Source of the DNA: Prevotella lacticifex
GTDB taxonomy: Bacteria; Bacteroidota; Bacteroidia; Bacteroidales; Bacteroidaceae
Assembly (NCBI RefSeq): GCF_019973375.1
Contig: NZ_BPTV01000001.1
Span: 1,550,001-1,614,000, forward strand
DNA: 64,000 nucleotides
Reading direction: 5' to 3'
This document shows, one piece after another, positions 17,430 through 25,261 of the stretch (position 1 is the stretch's first letter; every line of letters starts with the position of its first letter). A program made the position numbers and the translations under genes. The notes under the pieces are model-generated. The model was not told the DNA's origin. It made no database searches and saw nothing but the letters and a program-made list of their open reading frames with translations.

Positions 17430-18593
17430 TCACTTGTGATAGTATTTCTCGGCGGTGTCAACGACAGTCTGGACGATGCGTTCAGCCACGCGACCGTCCC
17501 ACCGCTCGGGAATAGCACTCTGCTTCCACTGGCCGCTGACCATCTTCCGTGTGGCCTCGGCAAGTTTGTCTGCATCCTCGCCTACGAGAACATTGGTTCC
17601 TACCTTCACCGTCTCGATGTGCTCGGTGTAGCTGTTCAGCGTGATGCAAGGCACCTGGTTGAACGTTGCTTCCTCAGCCACATTACCGCTGTCGGTGATA
17701 ATGCCGAGGGCATGCTTGGTGAGATAGGAGAAGGGCAGATAGCCCAACGGGTTGATGATATGGAAGTTGTGGAGGTCAAGACCGCGGTGCAGTCCGATCG
17801 ACGTTATTGTCTCTACGGCCGGATTACGCAGTGGTGCTATGACTGGTGTGTCGCCGCAGGCCTTCAGCATTCCCGTTAGCATGGCTAAGAGATTGTCTCT
17901 GTCGGCGAGCAGGGCCTTTCGGTTAAGCGTGAAGACGATGTAGCGTGGTTTTGTGCAGTTTTCGTTGCCGTCGTGGGTCGTAAGTCCCAATGGTTCGAGC
18001 ACATCCCTGCTTGTCACCGCTCCCGCAGCCTCAATGGCGTTATGACAGTGGCGCAGATTGTCGGTGAGGATATTGCCAACGCAGTAGACTTTCGACAGTT
18101 CTGCCCCCTCGCGGTTGGCAATGGAGTTGTTGCTTATTCCGGCGGTGAAGAGCAGATCGGAGAGTCCGTCAATGACAAGACGGTTTATCTCCTTTGGCAT
18201 CTTGATGTCGAACGATCTCGTGCCGGCGGCGATATGCGCCAGGAGAATGCCCTGCTTCTTCGTGACGATGGCAGCGGCCATTGTCGAGGCAAGGTCGTCG
18301 ACGACGATGACGGCATCGGTGTGGTGGTTCTGCAGATAGGCCTCAAACTTTGCCATCACCTGGCCGGTGAGTTCATTGAGGTTCTGACAAGTCACTGACA
18401 GATAGACGGCAGGACGCTGAATGTCGAGGTCGTCGAAGATGGTGCCCTCGAGAGTAGGGTCGTCCTCGGCACCGGCATAGATGAGCGTATAGGTGAGTGC
18501 CTCACCCCGTTTCTGCAAATTGGTTATTTGTCGGATGACGGGTGCCACTTTGATGAAGTTCGGCCTCGCACCGCAGAATATTGCTATTTCCAT
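17430..18593 (-). CDS. UDP-GlcNAc 2-epimerase (WecB)-like protein with altered active site
   Basis: This 387-residue protein has the WecB fold from end to end: GARPNFIKVAPVIRQI at the N terminus, a GT-B-like C-terminal domain with GIITDSGNVAEEATFNQVPC and TEHIETVKVGTNVLVG. WecB converts UDP-GlcNAc to UDP-ManNAc. Several expected catalytic positions differ: the E. coli Glu117 site (HVEAGLR) is HIAAGTR (Ala122 here), the His213 site (HRRE) is LNRK (Asn224), and the early GQH motif is missing. The Asp95 and Glu131 equivalents (VVDDLAS, PKEINR) remain. It may be a hydrolase, a non-catalytic protein or an epimerase for another substrate. It lies 61 bp downstream of the SPFH gene and ends at a terminator. 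Confidence 0.8.
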   Translation of the reverse strand: MEIAIFCGARPNFIKVAPVIRQITNLQKRGEALTYTLIYAGAEDDPTLEGTIFDDLDIQRPAVYLSVTCQNLNELTGQVMAKFEAYLQNHHTDAVIVVDDLASTMAAAIVTKKQGILLAHIAAGTRSFDIKMPKEINRLVIDGLSDLLFTAGISNNSIANREGAELSKVYCVGNILTDNLRHCHNAIEAAGAVTSRDVLEPLGLTTHDGNENCTKPRYIVFTLNRKALLADRDNLLAMLTGMLKACGDTPVIAPLRNPAVETITSIGLHRGLDLHNFHIINPLGYLPFSYLTKHALGIITDSGNVAEEATFNQVPCITLNSYTEHIETVKVGTNVLVGEDADKLAEATRKMVSGQWKQSAIPERWDGRVAERIVQTVVDTAEKYYHK

Positions 18594-18654
18594 TTCTTAA
18601 TTGTTAGCGCTGCCTTTGTCGTCGGCAGCATTCTTCGTTTATCGTTATAGTTGG

Positions 18655-19614
18655 CTACTGAGCCTTGAAGAGTTCTTTGATGCCTCCGAGACTGCCCATG
18701 AGTCCTGAGGCCTCGTAGGGCAGGAATACGGTCTTCGACTTGTCGCCGCTTGCCACTTCCTGAAGCATCTTGATGTAGTTCTGCGCAAGAAGATAGTTGG
18801 CCGGGTTCGTGCTCTTGCCTACGGCAGCCGTAATCTTCTCGATGGCCTGAGCCTCGGCCTCGGCCTTGCGGATGCGGGCTGTGGCCTCACCCTCGGCAAT
18901 GAGTATGGCCTGCTGCTTCTCGGCCTCGGCGCGGTTGATTTTCGCTGCTTTCTCACCTTCCGACTGTAGTATCTGCGACTGCTTCTCGCCCTCGCTGGTG
19001 AGGATTGTGGCACGCTTGTCGCGCTCGGCCTGCATCTGTTTCTCCATGGCCTGGAGAACGCTTGCCGGCGGCGTGATGTCCTGCAGCTCCACTCGGTTCA
19101 CCTTGATACCCCACTTGTTGGTGGCATCGTCGAGAACACCGCGCAGCTTGGTGTTGATGGTGTCGCGGGAGGTGAGGGTCTGGTCGAGCTCCATCTCACC
19201 GATGATGTTTCGCAACGTTGTCTGGGTCAGTTTCTCGATGGCGTTGGGCAGGTTGTTGATTTCGTATACAGCCTTGAACGGATCGACAATCTGGAAGTAG
19301 AGTAGGGCGTTGATCTGCATCTGAATATTATCCTTGGTGATGACATTCTGCCGGTCGAAGTCGTACACCTGCTCGCGCAGGTCAATGGTATTTGTATAAG
19401 TGTAGCGGCCGTTCTTCAGGGCCACGATGTCCTTGGCGCGGTCGATGAACGGTATAATAATGTTTATACCAGGCTTCAGGGTAGCGTAGTAACGGCCGAG
19501 ACGCTCTATAATTTTTGTCTCGCTCTGAGGGATGATGACAAGTGTCTTCTTGACCAATACGATGGCAAGGACGACGATGACAATCAGTACGATTGCTCCA
19601 ATGCTGAGTTCCAT
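18655..19614 (-). CDS. SPFH/Band 7 membrane protein (QmcA/stomatin type)
   Basis: This 319-residue protein has one N-terminal membrane segment (IGAIVLIVIVVLAIVLV), a Band 7 domain (about 25-190, with QSETKIIERLGRYYATLKPG and the GINIIIPF motif) and an A/E/K/Q-rich coiled coil (about 190-265). Such proteins oligomerise in membrane microdomains and modulate proteases. The ATG at 19614 is preferred to a TTG at 19620 that overlaps the stop codon of the NfeD gene. SPFH and NfeD proteins are a well-known partnered pair, and here they are adjacent with NfeD upstream. Confidence 0.93.
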   Translation of the reverse strand: MELSIGAIVLIVIVVLAIVLVKKTLVIIPQSETKIIERLGRYYATLKPGINIIIPFIDRAKDIVALKNGRYTYTNTIDLREQVYDFDRQNVITKDNIQMQINALLYFQIVDPFKAVYEINNLPNAIEKLTQTTLRNIIGEMELDQTLTSRDTINTKLRGVLDDATNKWGIKVNRVELQDITPPASVLQAMEKQMQAERDKRATILTSEGEKQSQILQSEGEKAAKINRAEAEKQQAILIAEGEATARIRKAEAEAQAIEKITAAVGKSTNPANYLLAQNYIKMLQEVASGDKSKTVFLPYEASGLMGSLGGIKELFKAQ

Positions 19615-19616
19615 AA

Positions 19617-20066
19617 TCAAATCTTTTTAACGGTTAATATTATGCTGTTCATTTCGAGTACTTCAACCTTCTCGCCCACGGCGGCCTGCTGCCCGTTGTC
19701 GGTATGGGCTTTCCAGCTGTCACCGTCAATCTTGACGTATCCGTAGCCGTCGGCAGGAATGGCATCGGTGACGGTGCCGACCCTTCCTATGAGGGCCTCA
19801 TAGTTGCTCTTGCGGTCGTGGTCCTTCTTGTGGAAGTATTTGAGCATGACCGGACGGACGAAGAAGAGGCTCAGCACTGATACTGCCGCGAAGATGATTA
19901 CCTGCCACATGGTGCTGTCGATGATCCACGATGTTATCATTCCTCCAAGTCCGCCAACGGCGAAACAGAATATAAAGAAATCGCCGTTGGTGAGCTCAAG
20001 GATCAGACAGACTATGCTCACGATGAGCCATGCCTGCCACATATTGTCTGCGAAGTAGGATAGCAT
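19617..20066 (-). CDS. NfeD-like membrane protein
   Basis: This 149-residue protein has three to four membrane segments (about residues 10-80, including WLIVSIVCLILELTNGDFF) followed by an NfeD C-terminal OB-fold-like domain (EALIGRVGTVTDAIPADGYG, VKIDGDSWKAH, VGEKVEVLEMNS). Short NfeD proteins without the protease domain typically pair with an SPFH protein, which is encoded directly downstream at a 2-bp gap. The two are probably translationally coupled. Confidence 0.9.
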   Translation of the reverse strand: MLSYFADNMWQAWLIVSIVCLILELTNGDFFIFCFAVGGLGGMITSWIIDSTMWQVIIFAAVSVLSLFFVRPVMLKYFHKKDHDRKSNYEALIGRVGTVTDAIPADGYGYVKIDGDSWKAHTDNGQQAAVGEKVEVLEMNSIILTVKKI

Positions 20067-20125
20067 AGGAATTAGGATTTATTGGTAGTTTTGGTGATGT
20101 AAAGAACTTTCGCCCCTCCTGACGG

Positions 20126-21010
20126 TTACCGGCGTCTCTTAGTCTTGCCTTTGCCCGTCTTTGTGGTCGTCGTTCTTGTTGTTGTTTTCGTCGTTGATGG
20201 ATGATAGTATTTCAGAGCCTCGGGCAGCCATCCCTTGATGTCTCTGACGCGTTTCTCGTCCGACGGGTGGTCGCTGAGCCACGACTGCAGACCTGCCTGC
20301 TGAGTGCCGGAGTTGGCGTTGGCCATGCGTGTCCAGAAAGTCACTGCCTCATTGGGGTCGTAACCTGCCATGGCTGCGAAGATAAGCCCCATGTGGTCGG
20401 CCTCGCTCTCGTTGGCGCGGCTGTGCTTGGCGTTGGCAAAGGAGAAGGCCGTAGATGCAATATTCGATGCCACATCGCCGGCTCCTGCGCTGACCTGGTT
20501 GAGCACTGCACCGCCGATGCTGGTGGCTACCTGCTGACGATACTGCTTGCTCATCTGCTCGGCACTGTGCTTGGCTACAGCGTGGGCAATCTCGTGGCCG
20601 AGAACGATAGCCAGGGCTGTTTCGTTCTTCGTCACAGGAAGGAGGCCGGTGTAGACGACAATCTTTCCGCCGGGCATGCAGAAGGCGTTGACCTCATCGT
20701 TCTGCACAAGGTTGAACTCCCACTGGAAGTTGTTGACCTCGTTGGCATAGCCGTTATTCTTCAGGTAGTTATCTACGGCGTTAGCCAGCCGCTGACCCAC
20801 GCGCTTGACCATAGCCGTCTGAGTGGCATTGGTGGAGAGCTTTGCCGTCGACATATATTTAGTGTACTCTTGGTTGGAGAGTGCAAGAACCTGACTGTCG
20901 CTGACCGACAGGCTGTGCTTACGGCCGGTGATTGGTACTGTCGATGTGGTGCCGCAACTGAACAAGGTCATGGTTAAGACCAAAGCCAACAAGAACTTTA
21001 TCTTTCTCAT
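20126..21010 (-). CDS. M48 family metalloprotease, lipoprotein (LoiP/YggG type)
   Basis: This 294-residue protein has a lipoprotein signal (MRKIKFLLALVLTMTLFSC), a zinc site HEIAH in IVLGHEIAHAVAKH and the downstream ligand in ANESEADHMG. These fit a periplasm-facing M48 peptidase involved in envelope quality control. The C terminus is a basic, Thr/Lys/Arg-rich tail (TTKTTTRTTTTKTGKGKTK) that looks disordered. The start at 21010 is chosen because the longer frame runs through non-signal sequence and across a TACCTTTG element (21052-21045). The NfeD-SPFH pair lies 59 bp downstream. Confidence 0.92.
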   Translation of the reverse strand: MRKIKFLLALVLTMTLFSCGTTSTVPITGRKHSLSVSDSQVLALSNQEYTKYMSTAKLSTNATQTAMVKRVGQRLANAVDNYLKNNGYANEVNNFQWEFNLVQNDEVNAFCMPGGKIVVYTGLLPVTKNETALAIVLGHEIAHAVAKHSAEQMSKQYRQQVATSIGGAVLNQVSAGAGDVASNIASTAFSFANAKHSRANESEADHMGLIFAAMAGYDPNEAVTFWTRMANANSGTQQAGLQSWLSDHPSDEKRVRDIKGWLPEALKYYHPSTTKTTTRTTTTKTGKGKTKRRR

Positions 21011-21152
21011 TTTTTTATTAAAATTTTTTGTTATATCAATACTGCAAAGGTAATAAAAATTTTTGGAAAAAGCAACAAGAAAATGCCGAAATATATTTGG
21101 GAAAATTGTCTGAATCTGACGATACAAAGCAAAAAATCATCGGAATCTCTTT

Positions 21153-21312
21153 GTGGATTGTATAACAAAAAGGAGTAACAACCACCCCGACATGCTACTC
21201 AGAATAAAGCGTATCGTGGCTTGTATAACAAAAAAAGAGGAACAACCACCCCGAGATGCCGCAGTCTGAAATAAAGCCTACTGTGGATTGTATAACAAAA
21301 AAGAGGAACAAC
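21153..21312. repeat. Three imperfect copies of a roughly 65-bp repeat behind the tRNA genes
   Basis: Copies begin with GTGGATTGTATAACAAAAA at 21153, GTGGCTTGTATAACAAAAA at 21216 and GTGGATTGTATAACAAAAA at 21283. The first two continue with GAGGAACAACCACCCCGA-like sequence and a degenerate tail. The third merges into the tRNA terminator hairpin. The first two look like decayed tandem duplicates of the tRNA 3' flank. Confidence 0.85.
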
Positions 21313-21330
21313 AATCGTTGCTCCTCTTTT
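21299..21330 (-). terminator. Terminator downstream of the tRNA-Lys pair
   Basis: AAAAGAGGAACAAC pairs with GTTGCTCCTCTTTT with one mismatch. Read on the minus strand it directly follows the second tRNA and ends in T-rich sequence. Confidence 0.85.
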
Positions 21331-21331
21331 G

Positions 21332-21404
21332 TGCGCCCTTAGGGACTCGAACCCTAGACCCACTGATTAAGAGTCAGTTGCTCTACCAGCTGAGCTAAGG
21401 GCGC
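21332..21404 (-). tRNA. tRNA-Lys (anticodon CUU), copy 2 in transcription order
   Basis: The minus strand folds as a standard cloverleaf: acceptor GCGCCCU/AGGGCGC, D stem GCUC/GAGC, anticodon stem ACUGA/UCAGU with loop CUCUUAA (anticodon CUU, Lys), 5-base variable loop and T stem UAGGG/CCCUA with UUCGAGU. The discriminator is A; CCA is not encoded. It is identical to the copy at 21430. Confidence 0.96.
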
Positions 21405-21429
21405 TTGCAATCATTTTTGTTTCGATTTG

Positions 21430-21502
21430 TGCGCCCTTAGGGACTCGAACCCTAGACCCACTGATTAAGAGTCAGTTGCTCTACCAGCTGAGCTAAGGGC
21501 GC
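21430..21502 (-). tRNA. tRNA-Lys (anticodon CUU), copy 1 in transcription order
   Basis: It has the same sequence and fold as the tRNA at 21332, about 26 bp upstream of it on the minus strand. The two are transcribed together from the promoter at 21523-21552. Confidence 0.96.
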
Positions 21503-21522
21503 TCATTTCTTGATTGCGGGTG

Positions 21523-21552
21523 CAAAGGTACGCTTTTTTTGGTAACCAGCAA
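21523..21552 (-). promoter_or_regulatory. Promoter of the tRNA-Lys pair
   Basis: On the minus strand TTTTTTG (ending at 21550), 19 bases and TACCTTTG (21530-21523) match the Bacteroidetes consensus, about 20 bp before the first tRNA. Confidence 0.82.
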
Positions 21553-21668
21553 AAAATATTTCGATTTTTTTTCGTTTTTGAGTAAAAAATCTTTGTTCCC
21601 GGCCTCCAAACAGACTATTTCGACCCTTCTTTTGGCCATTTAATCCTTGAATCTCACCCTCAGCCCTA

Positions 21669-21782
21669 TGATTTCCTATTGGGTACTTTGGCTGCCTATC
21701 GACTCCTCTGATTTCCTATAGGTCCCTATTATTTCCTATTTAGAACCGCATTGTTTCCTATAGGCTCCTATTATTCCTATAG
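21669..21782. repeat. Degenerate 20-bp repeats with TTTCCTAT cores
   Basis: TTTCCTAT or close variants recur at about 20-bp intervals (21672, 21712, 21732, 21754, 21774; a weaker GCCTATC copy near 21693). Several carry the palindrome CCTATAGG. The rest of the stretch between the tRNA promoter and the Bro-N gene (21553-21813) is plain AT-rich sequence. Confidence 0.7.
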
Positions 21783-21813
21783 TGGGGAAGGGAGTTAGAG
21801 AAGGTTCCGATAC

Positions 21814-22326
21814 CTATAAATGCGACGGTGCGACGGTGCGACACTGCGACGGTTGCTCTTTAGTCTTCTTGTATTTCCTGCTATTTTCTCCCTTCTGTCT
21901 TATGTCCTGGCTTCCAAAGGTTCCGTTTTGGAACGTTAGGAGCAGTGCGATGCCGAACTCCGGTGATGCGATGATCTTCTCTATCGTCGGTGCCGTGGCA
22001 TAGGCGCCGTGGCGGCGGATGGAGGGCAGCACCTCGGCGGTGACCCAGTGCTTGAACTTCTTGGCAGAAGGGAGCTTCGAGGAGATGACGAGGGAGTAAA
22101 GGCCCGACTCGTTGATGATGGTTGCGTTTTGCTCTCCGCCAGGGGTGTCACATTTCGTTACCCCCTTGTCTTCGTCATCTACATGGTCTGCAATAGCCTT
22201 TCTTGTGTTTGCATATCCGAGTGCCACTGCCACATCTTTTCCCACGAACCACGGTTCCCCGTCTTTTTCTATTGCCCGGATATCACCGAACATCTCGTGA
22301 TGAAAATTTATCAATTCGTTGTTCAT
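21814..22326 (-). pseudogene. Bro-N domain (phage antirepressor-like) gene with degraded 3' end
   Basis: The first 115 or so residues form a good Bro-N domain: MFGDIRAIEKDGEPWFVGKD, VAVALGYANTRKAIADHVDD and ESGLYSLVISSKLPSAKKFK, WVTAEVLPSIRRHGAY. Full-length phage antirepressors carry a second C-terminal DNA-binding domain; here the frame after APTIEKIIASPEFGIALLLT drifts into low-complexity, unrelated residues (KGENSRKYKKTKEQPSQCRT) and stops. It may still express a Bro-N-only protein, but loss of the C-terminal domain suggests decay. A second, more damaged copy lies upstream at 22332-22660. Confidence 0.7.
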
Positions 22327-22331
22327 TTTTT

Positions 22332-22660
22332 TTATTTTTGAGTTAATAGATTATGTGCGAGGCCAAACTTCGGTTGTGCGATGATGCGCTCCAAGGTCGG
22401 TGCCGTGGCATAAGCCCCGTGGCGGCGGATGGAGAGCAGCACCTCGGCGGTGACCCAACGCTTGAACTGCTTTGCAGAAGGGAGCTTCGAGGAGAGGACG
22501 AGGGAGTAGAGACCCGACTCGTTGATGATGGTCTTGTTTGGGTTTTCTTGAATTCCGTCGTGAAACGCGACGGTATTTTTTCCCAAACTGGGTGGTGATT
22601 TGCAACCCCATCTTATCTTCTTCATCGACATGTGCTTACAGAGCATTCATAGCAAATGCC
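22332..22660 (-). pseudogene. Second Bro-N antirepressor remnant (frameshifted, 5' truncated)
   Basis: Residues matching the second half of Bro-N are in frame (ESGLYSLVLSSKLPSAKQFK, WVTAEVLLSIRRHGAYATAP). Upstream, the matching stretch HVDEEDKMGLQITTQFGK is in another frame; the two meet at a run of six A (near 22577), so one frameshift separates them. Just before HVDEEDK the codons read NAL-stop-AHVD, and beyond that the gene is replaced by GC-rich repeat sequence. The two Bro-N copies are a tandem duplication, both broken. Confidence 0.78.
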
Positions 22661-22810
22661 CCGCAGCAGCGAGGGTGGGGTTTATCCCCGTCCTACCAAC
22701 AGCGGATAAGATACAAAGCAAATGCCCCGCAGCAGCGAGGGTGGGGATAAACCCCACCCCTACTTGGATGTATGCTGCATTGCTGCACTCTGTAGGGGCT
22801 GGGTTTATCC
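22652..22810. repeat. Dispersed GC-rich repeat cluster, copy R1 (left of IS1182-type element)
   Basis: GCAAATGCCCCGCAGCAGCG occurs twice (22652, 22718), each followed by AGGGTGGGG. The second continues as the hairpin GGTGGGGATAAACCCCACC and then TTGGATGTATGCTGCA. Related copies are at 24649-24776 and 31410-31605. The IS1182-type element is inserted at its right edge. Confidence 0.88.
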
Positions 22811-24648
22811 GAAGCTGCTGAAAAAGTACCTTTTTCAGAAATGTGCTATATAAATTCAATTCGCATTGCATATTCATACTGCCCATACAGCCCTGACGCC
22901 ATGCCATTTTTGTACAAGTTTTGGCTTTCGACTAATGAAAAATTAACTGTGTTACGGGGCTTATAGAGCCTCTGTGGCTGTCTATAAGAAAGAAAGACTA
23001 AAATGGCTCCCGTTAGCCATTTTTTCGCGTTAATTTCAAAATTCGCATTAAATTATACGCAAAGATGGTCATGGCACCCTGTATTTTCATACTATAGATG
23101 CCATATGATAGAGTCTTGCGATAGCCGTATACGTTCTTTAGTATCGCGTTTACTTGTTCTACCTTAAATCGCTCCTTTATTCGTTCTCTAAATTCCGGGG
23201 TCTTGCAGAACTTCATTTGCTCTTCCTGTTCTGGGGTCTTTATCGGAATGGAGTAGTATCGCGTCTTTGAGCCTTGCTTGAGGCATTTGTCTTTGAGCTT
23301 GCAGCATTCGCACTTATCGGGGTCAAACCTGAACTGTAGTCTGTCATTGCCCTTACTTTTTTTCTTATATCTGATTATTGACTTGCCCACTGCTAAATGC
23401 CCGGCAGGACAAGTGTACATTCCAGCGTCCTTGTTGAGTTCAAAACCGTCATCCTTATTCTCATTGCTTTTGTACAGCATAGGATTCGGCCTTGCATAAA
23501 GGGTGAATTTCTCTTCCTTGGCAAGTTTCAGATTGTTGTCTCCTCCATAGGCCCCGTCGCCGAGCACGTCATCCACCTTCTTGTCTTCTTCGGTTGCGCC
23601 CAGATTGTTCTTGCTCTTTTGCACAAGGGTGCGCAGCTCTTTTCCATCAGCCTTCTCACCGGTAGTTATATTGGCCGCCGTGATTATCAACTCCGGGGTA
23701 GTCATAATTTCAGTCTTGTAGCCGAAGAAAGAATCTTCTGATTTATGACCGACACGGGCATCATTATCCTTTACCGATGTCGTAAAGTGGTCCTCGATGT
23801 CCTCTATCGTCTCCTCAAGAAGATTAACGTTCTCTACGACAATGGGTATGTCGCTCATGATTTTCTTTTCCCGAATAATGGATATAAGTTCGCGGCTGTA
23901 CGCCATTTCAGCCTCAAGATTCTTGCCCGACGGCTTCTCCGGAAACATTTTCCGGTATGTGTCAGGCTCTTTAGTGTTGTCATATATGCTTGCTCTGAGC
24001 TTCCTGCTTCGAAGCTGGAGAATCTCGACGGGCGCAAATGGATTGTAGGTCGAGCACGTGTGCGTGGCGTCCACAATCAGGGTGCGGGATTTTATTACAC
24101 CAAGGTCAACAGCCAGCGCAACACTCTTGGTAATCAGGAAATCAAGCAGATTCGAGTCGGCCAGACGCTGGCGACGGAAGACACTCAGCAGGCTGGGGTC
24201 TATTACAGGATCTTCAGGAGCGAGGTCAAGGAAATATTTGAATGCCATGTCAGACATACAACGTTCTATCAAACCTCTGTCCGACATGCCGTACAGGCAT
24301 TTCAGGAACAAATATTTGAACATTCTGACAGGGTCTTCAGCAGCCCGCCCCATTTTGACATTGTATTTCTTTTCCACCTCTTCACGGACAAAATTGAAGT
24401 CAATTTTATCTTTCAGAATTCTGAGCTTATGAGTTTTTGGCACAACAACATCGTAAATTGTGCTATAAGAACTCAATTGGAGTTTGGTTTGTCGTGACAG
24501 CATATTCAAGTCATCTTAATACGTTGTAAAGATACTAATTTTCAGTCACATAGCCAAATTTTTCAGGGATTATTTTGAGGCCATAATTGCATAAATATAA
24601 CATAGAGCACACAAATTGGGAGAGTTGCCGGACTTTTTCAGCAGCTTC
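22811..24648 (-). mobile_element. IS1182-type insertion sequence with 9-bp target duplication
   Basis: Perfect 17-bp terminal inverted repeats GAAGCTGCTGAAAAAGT lie at 22811-22827 and, inverted, at 24632-24648. GGTTTATCC is duplicated directly outside both ends (22802-22810 and 24649-24657). The element is 1838 bp and encodes one full-length transposase. Removing it restores the near-perfect palindrome GCTGGGTTTATCCCAGC, so insertion was in the centre of a palindromic repeat. The non-coding left part (22811-23012) holds the transposase 3' hairpin AAAATGGCT/AGCCATTTT (23000-23023) and nothing else recognisable. Confidence 0.92.
23013..24503 (-). CDS. IS1182-family transposase
   Basis: This 496-residue DDE transposase matches the IS1182 type: an N-terminal DUF772-like domain (KMGRAAEDPVRMFKYLFLKC, LYGMSDRGLIERC), catalytic Asp in TLIVDATHTCST, second Asp in VDDVLGDGAYGG, a cysteine cluster (CECCKLKDKCLKQG) and catalytic Glu in RFKVEQVNAILKNVYGYR. 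The ATG at 24503 is preferred over a TTG two codons upstream. The frame is intact. Confidence 0.94.
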   Translation of the reverse strand: MLSRQTKLQLSSYSTIYDVVVPKTHKLRILKDKIDFNFVREEVEKKYNVKMGRAAEDPVRMFKYLFLKCLYGMSDRGLIERCMSDMAFKYFLDLAPEDPVIDPSLLSVFRRQRLADSNLLDFLITKSVALAVDLGVIKSRTLIVDATHTCSTYNPFAPVEILQLRSRKLRASIYDNTKEPDTYRKMFPEKPSGKNLEAEMAYSRELISIIREKKIMSDIPIVVENVNLLEETIEDIEDHFTTSVKDNDARVGHKSEDSFFGYKTEIMTTPELIITAANITTGEKADGKELRTLVQKSKNNLGATEEDKKVDDVLGDGAYGGDNNLKLAKEEKFTLYARPNPMLYKSNENKDDGFELNKDAGMYTCPAGHLAVGKSIIRYKKKSKGNDRLQFRFDPDKCECCKLKDKCLKQGSKTRYYSIPIKTPEQEEQMKFCKTPEFRERIKERFKVEQVNAILKNVYGYRKTLSYGIYSMKIQGAMTIFAYNLMRILKLTRKNG

Positions 24649-24776
24649 GGTTTATCCCAGCCCTACCAACAGCGGACAAGATACAAAGCAAATACCCCGC
24701 AGCAGCGAGGGTGGGGATAAACCCCACCCCTACGTTGGATGTGTGCTGCAGATGTCTTATTATCAGCGGTTTGCAG
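24649..24776. repeat. Dispersed GC-rich repeat, copy R2 (right of IS1182-type element)
   Basis: CCTACCAACAGCGGACAAGA, CCCCGCAGCAGCGAGGGTGG and the hairpin GGTGGGGATAAACCCCACC followed by GTTGGATGTGTGCTGCAG repeat the order seen in R1. Its tail (GTCTTATTATCAGCGGTTTG) is also found, diverged, in R3 at 31585. Confidence 0.88.
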
Positions 24777-24819
24777 AGAAATTAGGGATGGTTAGTGGCT
24801 TTTGCCATTTTCCAAGCCG

Positions 24820-25130
24820 CATGTCAGAACCGGCCTTATGTAGCGGTGTAGCGGTGTAGCGCATGAGCAATGAGCAATTAGCAGTGAGCAATGAGCAAGT
24901 AGGGGGGGGAGTTAGGGGTTTTCGCTATTTCTGTTTTCATCAGCATTCTTATTTTCGACTTGCAAATATACAACCTTTTTCGAACTCACCAACTCCCCGC
25001 CCTTTTCTTTTCCTCCCCTCATCCGCTACACCGCTACCTCACTGCTCATTGCTCACTGCTCATTGCTCATTGCGTTGCACCGCTACACCGCTACACCGCT
25101 ACATTTATAGCTATCACATGTCGGAATAAG
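24820..25130. repeat. Heptamer inverted-repeat unit I
   Basis: The unit starts with ATGTCAGAACCGGCCTTATG. The left arm has GTGTAGCG repeats, then heptamers GAGCAAT/GAGCAGT (to about 24897). A central 140 bp follows, then the inverted arm of ATTGCTC/ACTGCTC heptamers and CGCTACAC repeats (25039-25103). The arms pair over about 60 bases. The centre carries a canonical minus-strand promoter. Unit II repeats this organisation and unit III repeats the left half. Confidence 0.88.
24963..24992 (-). promoter_or_regulatory. Promoter inside unit I
   Basis: On the minus strand TTG (24992-24990), 19 bases and TATATTTG (24970-24963) match the Bacteroidetes consensus. An ATG follows at 24946, opening a 22-codon frame (24878-24946) that begins MLMKTEIAKTPNS and runs into the heptamers. 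Promoter, leader and the first 13 codons are conserved in unit II. Confidence 0.6.
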
Positions 25131-25261
25131 CGTATTTGTAAAAAAAGAAGATAAACAAACAAATAACATAAAATGCTAATATTTAATAAATTAAATAATA
25201 ATATAATATATAGTATTATAATATATTTTTACTCTATAGTCTCATTTTCTGTGTTTTCCTC

